Assembly: GCA_001986395.2 (NCBI GenBank)
Contig: MQVO02000061.1
Span: 1 to 64,000 of the forward strand
Source of the DNA: Irpex lacteus
Taxonomy: Eukaryota > Basidiomycota > Agaricomycetes > Polyporales > Irpicaceae
DNA: 64,000 nt
Reading direction: 5' to 3'
Part shown: piece after piece, positions 32,631-43,469 of the stretch
How positions within the stretch are numbered: the stretch's first letter is position 1
Layout of the letters: the number at the start of each line of letters is the position of its first letter
Notes under the pieces: model-generated
Told to the model about the DNA's origin: nothing
The model's database searches: none
The model's input: the letters and a program-made list of their open reading frames with translations, nothing else
Position numbers and translations under genes: made by a program

Positions 32631-33774
32631 ATGCAACAACCCTCCACCACTGCTAGTGCCTGTATGATTAAAGAATCTACTCTAGACAGCCAGTTTTGAG
32701 CAATTGGTTGCCCTTGCGCAAGAAATCGTGGCCATAGGATCGACTTTAGGCGACGACGACTCGGTTCCGCACGGTCGAAGCGAAAGTGCACAAGGCATCC
32801 TCCACAAGGACCCTATTGTGATTAGAAGGCACCTGTGCAAGCTTGTAGAGTCCGGAAAGAGGTTGTTGGAGGGATTAGACGAAGAAAAAGGTCGTCTCGG
32901 GGTTGATCGTTTCGAGGTGGTCGCAGCAGCCCGTGCAATGTGCGTCGAACTCATCTTTTCGTATATGCTCGTTACTAACAACCAATGCCCCTCTAACACT
33001 TTATAGGTTTAGAGAGATGCATGAGCGGGTTGTGAACATCGAAACCAGGACACCAATCGTTGGTAGTCCTGGCTCTGAGGAGGTCGCTCTGGCGTCAGGC
33101 GGACGCTACTCGCATAGGTGCGTACGATTCGTGTCGCTGCTATGTGGTCCTATATTGACCACATCACACTTTATCTACCTGCATGGCATTCGTTTGGACA
33201 GTCCATTCGTGAATAGGGACATCTCGTCCCCGCCAGAGGCGTTCGTCAACGTAAACGGACACGCTCATCGGTACGCCTCGATCGTCACTTCATTTTAATC
33301 GCACACTGTTCGAACTCATGCACGTATCGCTTATTTATGATCAGTGGGGCTATCATAGAGCCTAATGATAATGACATGGGGTCAGGCACACCCTCTCCTG
33401 TTGATCCGTCCACTAGGATCTCGGGGGAGACGACCGATCAGCCTCGCACGCCAATTCCGAGAAGGTCGGGGTTACTTTAATTACTGTTTGATGTCATATG
33501 CCTTACTAACACTGCTTGGATATGTTCTAGAAAAAGAAGGACATATGCGTACAGAATACCCTCCCATCGCATCAAAGTCACCGATGGCATACCCAACTTT
33601 GTCAATCCACCCGAATACATTGTCGAAGGACCTCGTGAATTGAGCGGTGCTCGAAGGCCTCGCCTGCTCACTGCCCAGTCAACGGATGGCTCGCACTCAT
33701 GGTTTCGTCGCGCTTTCAATGGTGCGGTCCGTCGTGTGAAAGGCATAAACAGATTCATTCGACGCGATGCGTGA
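32631..33774 (+). CDS. Unknown transposon-borne protein, six exons
   Basis: From ATG 32631 (MQQPSTTASA) six exons join through standard donors (GTATGA, GTGCGT, GTGCGT, GTACGC, GTCGGG). The product is about 255 residues. The second exon is helical (FEQLVALAQEIVAIGSTLGD, IVIRRHLCKLVESGKRLLEG). Later exons are rich in Pro, Ser and Thr (GSGTPSPVDPSTRISGETT). The end is strongly basic (WFRRAFNGAVRRVKGINRFI). I do not recognise the family. The helix-plus-basic-tail layout could suit DNA or chromatin contact, which is inference. Convergent with the next gene, stops 93 bp apart. Confidence 0.62.
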
Positions 33775-33867
33775 GGTGCCAAGGTACAGATTGCGTAAAG
33801 TGACAAAGAATGGACGTCGAAATCGACGATCCTTGGTAGAAATGGCTATCTATAGAGGCTGTTTATG

Positions 33868-34900
33868 TTAAATAGGCGAATGGGAATGATAATCAATAAA
33901 AACTTTACCTAGGAGTCGATAATTGCTGCTTAAATCAGGCCGAGTTCCCTCCTGTGATGCATGGTAAGTAGGAATCATCGCGATGAACTGAGAGAATACG
34001 TACGCAAGGGCCTTCTGACTCTGCGGTTGTCCGTTGTAGTCATCCTCGTCGGACTCATATTCTTCATCTCTCACGCGTAGAGGGTTTTCGCCGTAGTCTT
34101 CCGCAATGTCTTCGGGAGGAAGAACATGGTCTTCATCCCTATGGTGCGATGCAGTGAGGGAACTAGCTCAAGGTACGAGAAGCAAAACTTACCTGAAGAC
34201 TGAATAAATATACGGGGGCTGTGAGGGCTCATCGAACTCTTCCAACTCTTCCGGGTCTTCGTCAGACCAGTCATATGGACTACCCGCTTTCACAACTGCT
34301 GCCATACGGAGGCGTTTGCGCGCGGGACTTGATGGCGGACTATCGCTCGAACGTCGCTTGACACGGGGCACAAAGCCTTCGGGAGGGCATCCAGACGAGT
34401 ACACCGGATAAACAAAAGAGTCACTATCAAGGGAGTGCAGTGTCAGTGAAAGATGCAGACAGGTATACCGTAGATGCAGACACTCACTGGTCACGGTATC
34501 GGCTAGGAACCAAGGTGTATCTGGGCCTCCATTGAGGGTTCACCTTGGAAATGGTGTCAGTCAAAGGCTCGACATAGTCCGCAAACCTTTGGCAGCTGTC
34601 CCTCAAGTCCAATAACATGTTGCGTATAAGCGTGAGTGTCTCTCTCGAGGGGCTTTGACCGGGTTGAAAGCTAGGCACGTCGTCTTCCAGGAGGAATTTG
34701 ATCCATCCAATGTGGTGGCAATTCGAAGCTACTTCCCAGAACAGAACGCGGGACATCATGTCCGGCATGGGCTTTAGTCCCCACCACGGGTTGAACTTGC
34801 CGGAGTTGCGATCCTTATCTGGTGGCGGTGAGTCGCCGGCATTACTCGTTTGGGAAGTTTCGTCTTCAGTTTCCTCTCCGCCGATCGTGGTGCAGTGCAT
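33868..34900 (-). CDS. Unknown transposon-borne protein, paralogue of 34940-35429
   Basis: From ATG 34900 (MHCTTIGGEETEDETSQTSN) the first long exon contains NPWWGLKPMPDMMSRVLFWE and VASNCHHIGWIKFLLEDD. This aligns with the neighbour's NPWGSLRPMPDPRGRRLIWN. The second half carries a Ser/Pro/Arg stretch (RRSSDSPPSSPARKRLR) and acidic blocks (DWSDEDPEELEEFDEP, EEYESDEDDYNGQ). It ends QKALAYVFSQFIAMIPTYH and onward to a stop at 33868. Family unknown. The shared N-terminal block defines a small two-member family inside the element. Confidence 0.62.
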
Positions 34901-34939
34901 TGTCCTATAGCTACCAAACGTTGCAGTCAATGTCCGGCG

Positions 34940-35429
34940 TTATTTTAACCTGTGGGCTAACTTACTCAGGCTGCAGTACTTGAGGAGGGCTGGAGGCGGT
35001 TTGAATGTGTATATCGGCAACGACGTCTTCTTCTGTCGAAGGCGTCCTGGGTATATGCTGTCAAAACATGGACCGCGCGCAAGGCAATGAAGAAACTTAC
35101 TCGTGAGTCGCTGAAACTGAGGCGACCTTGGGTTTGATGTCCAACGGCGTGCCATCTGGTGTAAGAGTATAAGGTTCAAGATACTCGAGAAAGTCTTGAC
35201 CCTTCTCGACTAGCTGCTGCACAACATATGCTAACTCCCTGAATTGTTCTGGTGTGTTGTGACGCCCTTCGAATGCGGTCCGAAGGCTCAGCCAATCCTT
35301 GAGGTGGCCGACGTTCTTGGCATGAACTGCAAGGTTCCATATCAATCTACGACCCCTGGGGTCCGGCATTGGTCTCAGAGATCCCCACGGGTTGTTACGG
35401 GGGCCGGTGGATGATGGTACAATTGACAT
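34940..35429 (-). CDS. Unknown transposon-borne protein, paralogue of 33868-34900
   Basis: ATG 35429 (MSIVPSSTGPRNNPWGSLRP) opens a first exon ending near 35103. The exon contains the family block MPDPRGRRLIWNLAVHAKNV and a helical part (FRELAYVVQQLVEKGQDFLE). After an intron (GTAAGT donor) a short basic exon (YPGRLRQKKTSLPIYTFK) runs to the stop at 34940. About 147 residues. It is much shorter than its paralogue. Splicing into the downstream copy cannot be excluded. It is the last gene before the right terminal repeat. Confidence 0.58.
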
Positions 35430-35631
35430 CTTGATTGCGGTGTGATGGTAATGAGCGGCGTTGATGATGGGCGGCGTGATGGTGATGGGCGTTGAGTTGA
35501 CAGTCTTACTCGATCGGGCAGTCCTCGTGGCGGAGGCATATGTAATTAATCAAACACGTGCGGAAGACGTCACAAGCGCTTAAAAATTGGATGGATTCAC
35601 GATGGGTATCTAAAGGATATCACAGGCGATC

Positions 35632-35712
35632 GGTATCGGATGGGTATCGGGTGGATATTGCTGATATCCATCCGATACCCATCGTTGGAATACGGGGTCT
35701 GATGTGCTGTGC
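35632..35712 (-). repeat. Right terminal inverted repeat of the giant element
   Basis: Reverse complement of 17927-18007 with about three mismatches, ending CTGATGTGCTGTGC. The same internal hairpin is present, and another GATGGGTATC word lies just inside, near 35601. Confidence 0.85.
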
Positions 35713-36111
35713 GGTTAGCTGAAGGATCCTCAAACGTTTTTCGATCTCCGACGTCCAAAAGCGGAACCGTCTGGAGCCGAGACTAGGAAGATTGATAGGT
35801 CTAGGGTTCCCCCGTCACGGTTGATCGTAAAGGAGGTTTGACTTGAAGCTTCCAAGTTTGATAGCTTGATATCTGGAATTACTGAACCCTCCCGTCGGAC
35901 CGGAGTGGCACAGCTGTAATGGTTGCAATTCACGGGGCTTCAAGTACGTCTTTGCTTTCATGCCGTTCCGGATAGTGAATGGGAGATATCCCCGGGGCGG
36001 TGGTATGAGCTCGGTGCAGCTAGGGTGTCCCATGCGACAGGACACACTGGCAGTGGCGGAGTGTCCATAAAATACGTCGGATATCAATCTTGCAAAAGAC
36101 AACTCTGGCAA
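35713..36111. other. Gene-free; possible outer arm of the right inverted repeat
   Basis: The reverse complement of 35740-35806 shows words in the same order as 17502-17600 (CCCTAGA, TAGTCTCG, CGTCGGAGATCGAAAAA). The true end of the element may therefore be near 35806. No gene is seen before the tRNA. Confidence 0.4.
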
Positions 36112-36182
36112 GCATTCGTGGTGTAGCGGTAACATTGGGTCTTCCCATGGCCTAGCTCCGGGTTCGACTCCCGGCGGATGCA
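36112..36182 (+). tRNA. tRNA-Gly (anticodon CCC)
   Basis: The 71-nt cloverleaf folds by eye. The acceptor stem is GCATTCG/CGGATGC, and the D stem is GTGT/ACAT around AGCGGTA. The anticodon stem is GGGTC/GGCCT with loop TTCCCAT (anticodon CCC). The T arm is CCGGG-TTCGACT-CCCGG, and the discriminator is A. No intron. A TTTT run starts two bases downstream, as expected for RNA polymerase III termination. It decodes GGG glycine codons. Confidence 0.92.
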
Positions 36183-36500
36183 CTTTTGGTGATACTTTTT
36201 GCTCACGCCGCTTTGCCGAACTTGCGGTAACTATCGAACGACTCAACCTAGGTCGCACTGTGCAGTCATCACATAACCATCTGCATGTAGGTTTAATGAT
36301 CGTATAAGCCGACTCTACTACGATTACAGGGCATCCCACCCGTACATTACATCCAAAGCAGGCGTACTATGTTGAATGTCGCCTTATGATACACATCCTT
36401 CATTACGAAGGTCTACGACGTTGAATCTTCTACTCGGTGGAGCATCCTAACCTCGAATAATCCAACACACCCAATCAAACCAAAACACCCGGGCACAAGC

Positions 36501-38410
36501 CTACTCGTCCTCGTGGATACCAGCAGGTCGCGTCAACTTGCTGATATCAACACCAGGCAACGGCCACTGCCTAGCAAACGCCCTGACCTCCTTGCCGAGG
36601 TCCTTAACCTGCTGATAACCGACCTTGCCCTCTTCAGGGGTGGTAGCCACGCGGACGAAGTCCTTCAGTAGCTTGCTGCCAGCCTCCTTCTGGAGCACGA
36701 GGGAGACCTGGACGGCACGGTGCAAGAAGTCGGCAACGAGCTTAATGTCCGCCTCACGCAGGTCACGCGAAGTGAGGGCAGAGGTTCCGAGACGGATGCC
36801 GCCAGGTACTTGAGCAGAGGCATCGCCAGAGACGGCGTTCTTGTTGATCGTGATGCCCACGATGTCGCAGAGCTTCTCAAGCTTGCTGCCAGTCAGGCCC
36901 AAGGGGCGGAGATCCCAGAGGACCAAGTGGTTATCGGTGCCCTCAGTTTGGAGCTTGTACCCGCGGGCAACGAGCTCCTCGCCGAGAGTCTTCGCGTTGG
37001 CGATGACTTGTTTTGCGTATGCCTTCCATGTGGGCTGAGTAGCCTGGAGGAGTGCAGTAGCAATACCGGCAATGGTGTTGTTGTGAGGACCACCCTGACA
37101 TGCAGGGAAGACAGCATCGTTGACGCGCTTCTCGAGATCCTTAGCCTTCGCGCTGTCCTTACGGAAGAAGATCAGACCAGCGCGAGGGCCACGAAGAGTC
37201 TTGTGGCTATTAGAAAGGATCTGTCAGCATGTTTTAGTACTTTATCTTGAGTAATTTACGTACGTAGTGGTGGTGACAACATCACAGTACTGGAATGGGT
37301 CAGCAAGCTCGCCGGCGGCGACGAGACCGCTGGTGTGAGCGATGTCAGCCATCAAGAAAGCATCGTGTTCATCGGCGACAGCGCGAAGGGCAGCGTAGTC
37401 CCAATCACGAGGGTAGGCAGATGCACCACAGATGATGAGACGCGGCTTGAAGATTTTAGCTTGGGAAGCAAGTCCCTTGTAGTCAATCAAATGAGTAGAG
37501 GGATCGAGGGCGTAAGGGAACGACTGGAAGTAAATCGAAGATGCAGTCATCTTCTTTTTGGCGGTCTGCAATGAGCATGTGTCAGACCATTGTCGGTGTA
37601 TAACTCCCATTCGATGACGGATATGAAGGAGTGAGGTAGACTGAACGCACGTAATAGCCGTGGGTCAAGTGACCACCGTCGGGCAAACCCAGACCCATGA
37701 GACGATCCTGGGGCTGGATAAGCGCTGTAAGTGCAGCGAAGCTTGAAGTCTGTTAGCTTCTCGATTCAATACTAGCCAGAAAAGGAGCGAACATACTTTG
37801 CTGTCTGTTCGGTCATATACGATGGTCAGCACAAATAATATTACGCCATAAAATGCATTTGACTTACACTTCCAGAGTAAGGCTGGACGTTCACACCCCA
37901 CTGTGATGGGTCGAGGTGGAATGCCTGTAGAGCTCGCTTGCGGCAGAGCACCTCGAGTTCATCGACCCACTCGTTACCACCGTAGTACCGAGCACCGGGG
38001 AGACCCTCAGAGTATTTGTTGGTCAAGATGGAGCCATTGGCCTCCATCGTCGCCCGACTCGTCAAGTTCTGTAATGATCCGCGAATGAGTTTGCCGTCGA
38101 AATCTACCTCCTCCCACTTTCGACAGGAAGGAAGTAGAGAAGCTTTTGCTACGACGCACCTCAGAAGCGATGAGCTCAAGACCAGAGAACTGCCTCCATG
38201 TCTCCTTGTCGATGATGTTTTGGACCTCGGGGTCGATCTCAGCGAGCGGAGCATAGAGGGGCTTGTTCTACACAGTGCATGTCAATAATTTTCTGAATGC
38301 TGCAAGAAAGTTTGTCGTCGACTCACGAAATCGAGGGCGGAGGTCATGGTTCGTCTGAGGATGGGGGTGGTGGTACGAAGAGAAATGGAGCGAGAGGCGA
38401 GGCGGAACAT
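36501..38410 (-). CDS. shm: Serine hydroxymethyltransferase
   Basis: A pyridoxal-phosphate enzyme that converts serine and tetrahydrofolate to glycine and methylene-tetrahydrofolate, feeding one-carbon metabolism. From ATG 38410 there is an Arg/Ser-rich leader ([20 protein letters not shown]). Exons follow with [97 protein letters not shown] and the PLP-lysine motif [14 protein letters not shown]. The motif is split by the intron near 37205-37263. The end carries [19 protein letters not shown] and the stop 36501-36503. All expected active-site blocks are present. The leader looks mitochondrial, and a second in-frame ATG (MTSALDF) could give a cytosolic form. Confidence 0.95.
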
Positions 38411-39181
38411 CTAAAATTCTCTCCCTACTTATTCCTGGGGCGTTCTCCAAGCCTCAAAAGAAAATCGCCATCCTAATAAATATGACTCCAGTCACGTGGC
38501 AATCGTATATGGTAGGTGGTCCAAGCGGAAAGCGGAGTTCCCTCGCTTCCAGTGCGGACGTCCTTATCGTCCTCGACGTGCTTGCTCTGTCCGTCCAGTT
38601 TACGTCGCAGGTTATACATTTTCTCTGCTCGTTGCACGTACATGCGAGTAACCAGTTAACCACCGCATGCGCCGGATTGCAGAGCATGTTCCTTTGGGCG
38701 TCCGAGGTATGATTGCATCTAGATCGATCACGACGGAGGATCCCGAACCTTGGCCATGTCACGGTCGGGGCATTCTCTCTTGAACTGCATCGAGGGCGAG
38801 TCTCATTTCACGGTTCATTGTTGCGGCAAAAGAAAGCTGACAACTCTTGCGATGCAGCGGTGGTGCGCCGCGGAAGAGTGCAATTTGAGGGCCAAACGAC
38901 CGTCGTTTGCCCAAGACAATTGACAATGACTTCCGCTATTGTTACCAAAATAACACTTGTCCTTGTCGCTGTCCCCGCTTGCACGCGACTACCTTGCAAT
39001 GTCATTGTTTTGCGAAGCAACACTTAGCTGCGGGAAACATATATATGCCTGGTTGGTATCGACTGTAAGTCCCTATCCGCCTCATCTGCGTATCACTTTG
39101 AGCCTGGTGCTCTATTGCTCGACCGACCTGTCTCTTCTGTCCCCAGATCTTTACGCAATTACTGTACTTTCGCGACTCGTG
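38411..39181. other. Divergent intergenic region
   Basis: Separates the SHMT start from the CBM19-like gene start. No gene is supported. A short palindrome, AAACGACCGTCGTTT, lies near 38898 and might be a regulatory site. Confidence 0.5.
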
Positions 39182-40560
39182 ATGTTCACTCTTTCCACTT
39201 GCTCGCTCCTTCTGGTTTTGGCCACCCCTATTTTCGGTGCTCCTACTGGCACCTCTTTCCAACAACAGAACGGGCTCGACGCTCAGAAGCTCAATGCTCA
39301 ATTTGCCACTCTCAACTCAACAGACTCTTGCACAGGTAAGCTCTCATTGATCTCCAGGTTGGTGACGTGTCTGATACCTTTCTCACAGAAGGCACACAAG
39401 CCTGTGTGGAAGAGTCATTTGCTCAGTGCATCGGTGGGACCTGGCAACTCACCCCATGCTCCGCCGGTACCTCTTGCTTCGCGCTTCCTCTCGTGAATAA
39501 GGCTGGCACCAGTTTATCTTGCGATACTCAAGCGGACGTCATTGCCCGTATGCAGGCTGCTGGTGTGGATGCCAGTGTCACCGGCGACGGAAACAGCACC
39601 GACACATCTTCCTCTGCCTCACAGTCAGCCCCTGCAGCCACTTCTACTTTCGCAAGTGAAACTTCTTCCGTGGCGTCAGCTGCCTCTCCTTCTGCTTCCT
39701 CTACCGACGCCGGAGACGATGGGGACGATGGCGATGACTGCTCTGATGGCGGCGATGACACTACTACGACCGCCAGCGCTGTGCCATCGGAGTCCAGCTC
39801 AGCGACCGCTTCTGCGTCTGCAGCTACGCCCACAACCTCTTCCTCTGACTATGACAACTCTGGGGACGAGTCGCAAGATATCCGTATCGACCAGACTGGC
39901 GTCCCCAGTAACCTACCCATTCCAACTGGCTACACTCGCAGACACTATCAGAAACGTGCGGAAGGCTCCCCTGCCGGCAGTTCGGTCATCACTTCAGCTA
40001 CCCCAATTGAACCCTCTGGAGTTGCAGTGTCAGGCTCTGAGGAGGGTGGTATCGCTACAGTAACTCTTATCACCACCATCTTCGTCACCGCCACGCCGTC
40101 TGCCGTAGCCACAGCTGCCACCAACTCTTTCGAGAGCAGCGCGTTTGGTAGCGCGACTGTCGCTGCTGCCCTTCCCCCCTTCTCATCGGCAACCGACGCC
40201 TCTGCCTCTTTCGCCGCCACAAGCCCTACTGCACCCGCTGGTCCCTCCGTTGCCTCGAGTGCACCTAGCTTTGCAACCACTATCCGCTTGAATCAGCCGC
40301 CCACTTCTGCTTTTGCTGCCAGCTCTGCTGTACCCGCAGCCAACCAAGCATCAGCCTCTGCCGCCGCGGTCGCCCCCAGTTCTGCAGCATCCAGCCGAGT
40401 CATTTCTTCCAGCTCAGTTCCTGCCACTTCTGTAGCTGCGACAAGCACCACCGCATCTGCTTCCTCCGCCATCACCTCTGCAGCTGTTGCTTCGCAGCCT
40501 GTCATCGATGAATCCAACATCTCATTCTTATTAACTGCTACCGTTGGACAGCTGCCCTAA
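39182..40560 (+). CDS. Secreted Ser/Ala-rich protein with CBM19-like chitin-binding domain
   Basis: From ATG 39182 there is a signal peptide (MFTLSTCSLLLVLATPIFGA) and a short linker. A cysteine-rich module follows, spanning the intron 39336-39388: DSCTEGTQACVEESFAQC, GTWQLTPCSAGTSCFALPLV, GTSLSC. The pattern of six cysteines resembles CBM19, a chitin-binding module. The remaining 300 residues are low-complexity Ser/Ala/Thr with an aspartate-rich block (DDGDDGDDCSDGGDD) and a basic QKRAEG-type site that might be processed. No GPI-type hydrophobic tail is obvious. It probably decorates or anchors to the cell wall. A chitinase lies 24 kb away. Confidence 0.75.
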
Positions 40561-41169
40561 ACAGACATTACGATTGCATCTCCTAGTTTATTGTATCCAT
40601 AGCAGCCACAACTTTGCCACGTTATAGATCGCACAGTAGCCATCCCTCCTTGCTTTACTCAAACTCACACAATGTAGCACCACATTAGACAGTAATGCCG
40701 TTCATTATCCAGCGTAGCTTGTCGTTCTCTATTCAGTCTGCCGACCCTAAGCGCTCATACCTACGTGTTTTGCATCCCAACCGCGACCACGTTCGACGTT
40801 CGCTGCACAAAACAATGACTTACGCACTCACAACACGACCGTTACCTCCGGACGACATAAATGACGCACCGCAAGAACTTTGGAACAAAAGCATTGTGGC
40901 CGCGGACAACGTTGTCCGCACTCGGCAACCTCGAGCTTGTCTATCCTTTGTTCCTCTGGTCTAGGCTGAAACATGCCTCTGCTTGGGCCCTTAATTAAAC
41001 TACTCGTGGTGGTATCGTGTCTCGGACGAAATGACCTTGTGCATGGCTAAAACATTCCCGCCGTCCAACTCACTTCAGACATAAAGGTGGAACATCCTCG
41101 AGGTTGACGACCTTTTCCGGCACCTCTCCCTCAACGCGTAGGTCTCCACGCAAACAATCGTCCAACACC
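40561..41169. other. Intergenic, no gene seen
   Basis: Spacer between two plus-strand secreted-protein genes. The open frame at 40695-40964 has no motif and no start context worth calling. Confidence 0.5.
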
Positions 41170-42317
41170 ATGATGTCTGCACCAATTCGCTCCTTTGCCT
41201 TTGCTGTTCTAGTGTTTTCTATCTTTGTCTCAAATGTGGAATCGTCACTCGTCCCAAGAAGAGCTCGCGCTCTAGCGGTAGCGGCTGATGGCAAACGCCA
41301 GTTGACGAACGCTGAAAGGTTCGCCCGTGGCCTGCCGCCCAACAAGCCTCTCTATCGTCGTTCACGTACGTTTAGTTTATACCATCACTGTCGACGATGT
41401 GTAAAATGTAAACTTATGCCACCTGCCTGCAGCAGCGTTACATGCACGTGCAAGTGCCACTCCCACTTCGAGCTCGACGGAGACTTCGTCCCCCTCACCA
41501 ATCGTCTTTGTCCCGGTCCCGAGCGCGACCCCATGCCCAATCACAGGCGTGATGGAAGTCAGGCTGTCGAATGGACAATCCGGATACTGGGATGCGGCGA
41601 CGTCTACGGAAGGAGCTACGACAGGGAACATTGGCCTGACCACAAATCCAGATAGACTAGCGGGCATCTATTCCTTCGATCCATGTGGGAGTAATCCAGG
41701 GAATGTTCAGTGTCTGGTGAGTGTCATGAAGACTTATATTTAGTCGTTATCTGTCTGACACTGTACATCGTCCGGAATAGAACTGCGATACGCATGATGA
41801 TTTCAGTGTTGCCGGAATTACGTTGGCCTCTCGTGATAACACGGAGCTAACGTCCACAGATGGAACTGGTTACATCCAACTGACATCTTCCAGTAATACT
41901 TTCCATGTTCGATTATATTCCTGGATTGCAAGCTTACTATCATTCTACCTATCTAGCTCTGCCCAATGCTACCGCTCAACGAGTTCCCAGTGCTCAGTCG
42001 CCTAACGGGGAGTATCCATCCGAGTCAGCTGTCTGGAACTACGATGAAACAACAGGCATTCTTACGCCACAGTGGGTCAATGCAGATGGCTGTGAGTATC
42101 TCTACCAAGAGCAGATCTCGAACATACGCTAACTCTAACATGGGCAGCTGTGGTTAAACTGGCCGTCAGCCTTGCGATAGAATCAGAGGGCGATATCAAC
42201 CATTTCGTCGTCCAGTATCCTACTGACAACGACGCTGCCGCCACCACCGGAGATCAGTCCGGCGATAATATCCACTCTCAGGTTGTGTCGTTGAAAATCA
42301 CGCCACAGCAACATTAG
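41170..42317 (+). CDS. Secreted protein of unknown function (basidiomycete family)
   Basis: ATG 41170 (or 41173) opens a signal peptide (IRSFAFAVLVFSIFVSNVES). The pro-region RQLTNAERFARGLPPNKPL resembles the start of many Agaricomycete secreted proteins. After an intron beginning near 41366 (GTACGT) come a Ser/Thr/Pro linker and a beta-rich part (ITGVMEVRLSNGQSGYWD, LAGIYSFDPCGSNPGNVQC). Later exons read FSVAGITLASRDNTELTST, SESAVWNYDETTGILTPQW and SVVKLAVSLAIESEGDINHF. The stop is TAG 42315-42317. The small intron near 41892-41937 is needed to keep the frame. I know no function for this family. Confidence 0.65.
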
Positions 42318-43469
42318 GTTTTGTAAACTGTTTGAATTCGTTGTGTATCGAAGAAATGTATTGTAAGTGGGTCAAACATGCTCGTACATATTCGTGCTCA
42401 CGTATATCTACTCTAGTTAATACGGACTAGCTTGTGTAGCTATCACTACGGACTTCATTCTAGTTTCTAACTGTTGTTATCTCCCAATGGACATTGTGTG
42501 TTGTCAGTGCTACGCAAATACTTCATGGAAGATATAGCTGTAGTGCGTCATTATACGTAAGGTGAGAATCGAATCCGGTTTGCTTGAACACACAGAAGCC
42601 ACGTGATAGACTTACATACAATCCAACTGGGATCTAGTTTACGACTTACCACCTTCCATTTGGACCGCCATACAGGGTTATCCAGATATCCCACCTTCTG
42701 TACCCCGGGATCGATGTCATTGGGGTAAGGTAGAAGTTCTCCCACCCTCTACGGCCTTCACTCGTTTACGTACGCTGTGTTGCGATATCCACGATATCCA
42801 CGATATCCTGGATCGTCGGGCCTAGGAAGGCTATCGTTCATGGCAAGTACTTTCAAGTACTTAGACATTCATTCAGCCTTCTGTTAATAATACAGTTAGT
42901 GCTATTCATGGTTTTCGTTTCCAACTGTACGTAGATTGGTCGCGATTGTAGGGTGAGTCCGTCTACCTATTTGGCGCCAAGGAAAGGGATACTGACTCGC
43001 TGCACTGCCAAGCTGAAACTGTTGGACTTGAACAATCTTCAGTAGGTCGCAGGCAGCTCGCGAGGGTTGCGCAAAGCAGCCTCACAAGAATCCGAATGGC
43101 TGTAGTCATCTGCATGACATGACCCGAGTCTAGGCGCGCCGTGCTATTGGCTGCTGTGGGGCTATCCAGATAGGCGCCTTCACCCAGCTCAACTCATTGA
43201 GGCTCGATCTCTACAATCAGTCTGATCCGCCGCAGAAAACACCTAATCATGCCCCTACATGACAAGTCACGATCATGCATCAGCCCACAGCGCAGCCAGA
43301 GACGCGTTTATACGGCCAGGACCAACGTCGGCGTTGCGTAGAATGGTCTGAGTCCCCTGTGTCGGCTGCAGCTTGCAGTCGTAAGCTCAGTGCGGGATTG
43401 CCATCTTCACGAATGTATATGAATCCCGTATGTGCAACTCAAGTTCCCTCACTCTTCATCTCCTCACTC
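42318..43469. other. Intergenic, no gene seen
   Basis: AT-rich sequence with a short GATATCCAC tandem run near 42784. It presumably contains the promoter of the transporter gene. No ORF is convincing. Confidence 0.5.

Larger units (their letters stand above)
17927..35712. mobile_element. Giant TIR-bounded DNA transposon with two transposases and cargo genes
   Basis: Inverted repeats of about 80 bp (17927-18007 and 35632-35712) enclose 17.8 kb. Inside, in order, are a coiled-coil protein (+), a small acidic protein (-), a DUF6532-like protein (-), a Plavaka transposase (+), a Tnp2-like transposase (-), two unknown proteins (+) and two paralogous unknown proteins (-). Both transposase types are known from CACTA-related elements of basidiomycetes. 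Subterminal GGGTATC words add to the CACTA-like look. Whether this is one element or two nested ones cannot be settled here, and the exact ends and target duplication are uncertain. Confidence 0.7.

Noticed and set aside
17927..35712. TET/JBP-type dioxygenase cargo, reported in related fungal transposons
   Set aside because: I looked for the HxD...H iron-binding pattern in the cargo proteins and saw no convincing case.
40695..40964. Open frame of 89 codons between the two secreted-protein genes
   Set aside because: No motif, weak composition and no start context; probably chance.
42545..42600. Possible tRNA-derived fragment (GATTCGATTCTC on the minus strand)
   Set aside because: Only a T-loop-like word is present; the rest of a cloverleaf is missing.
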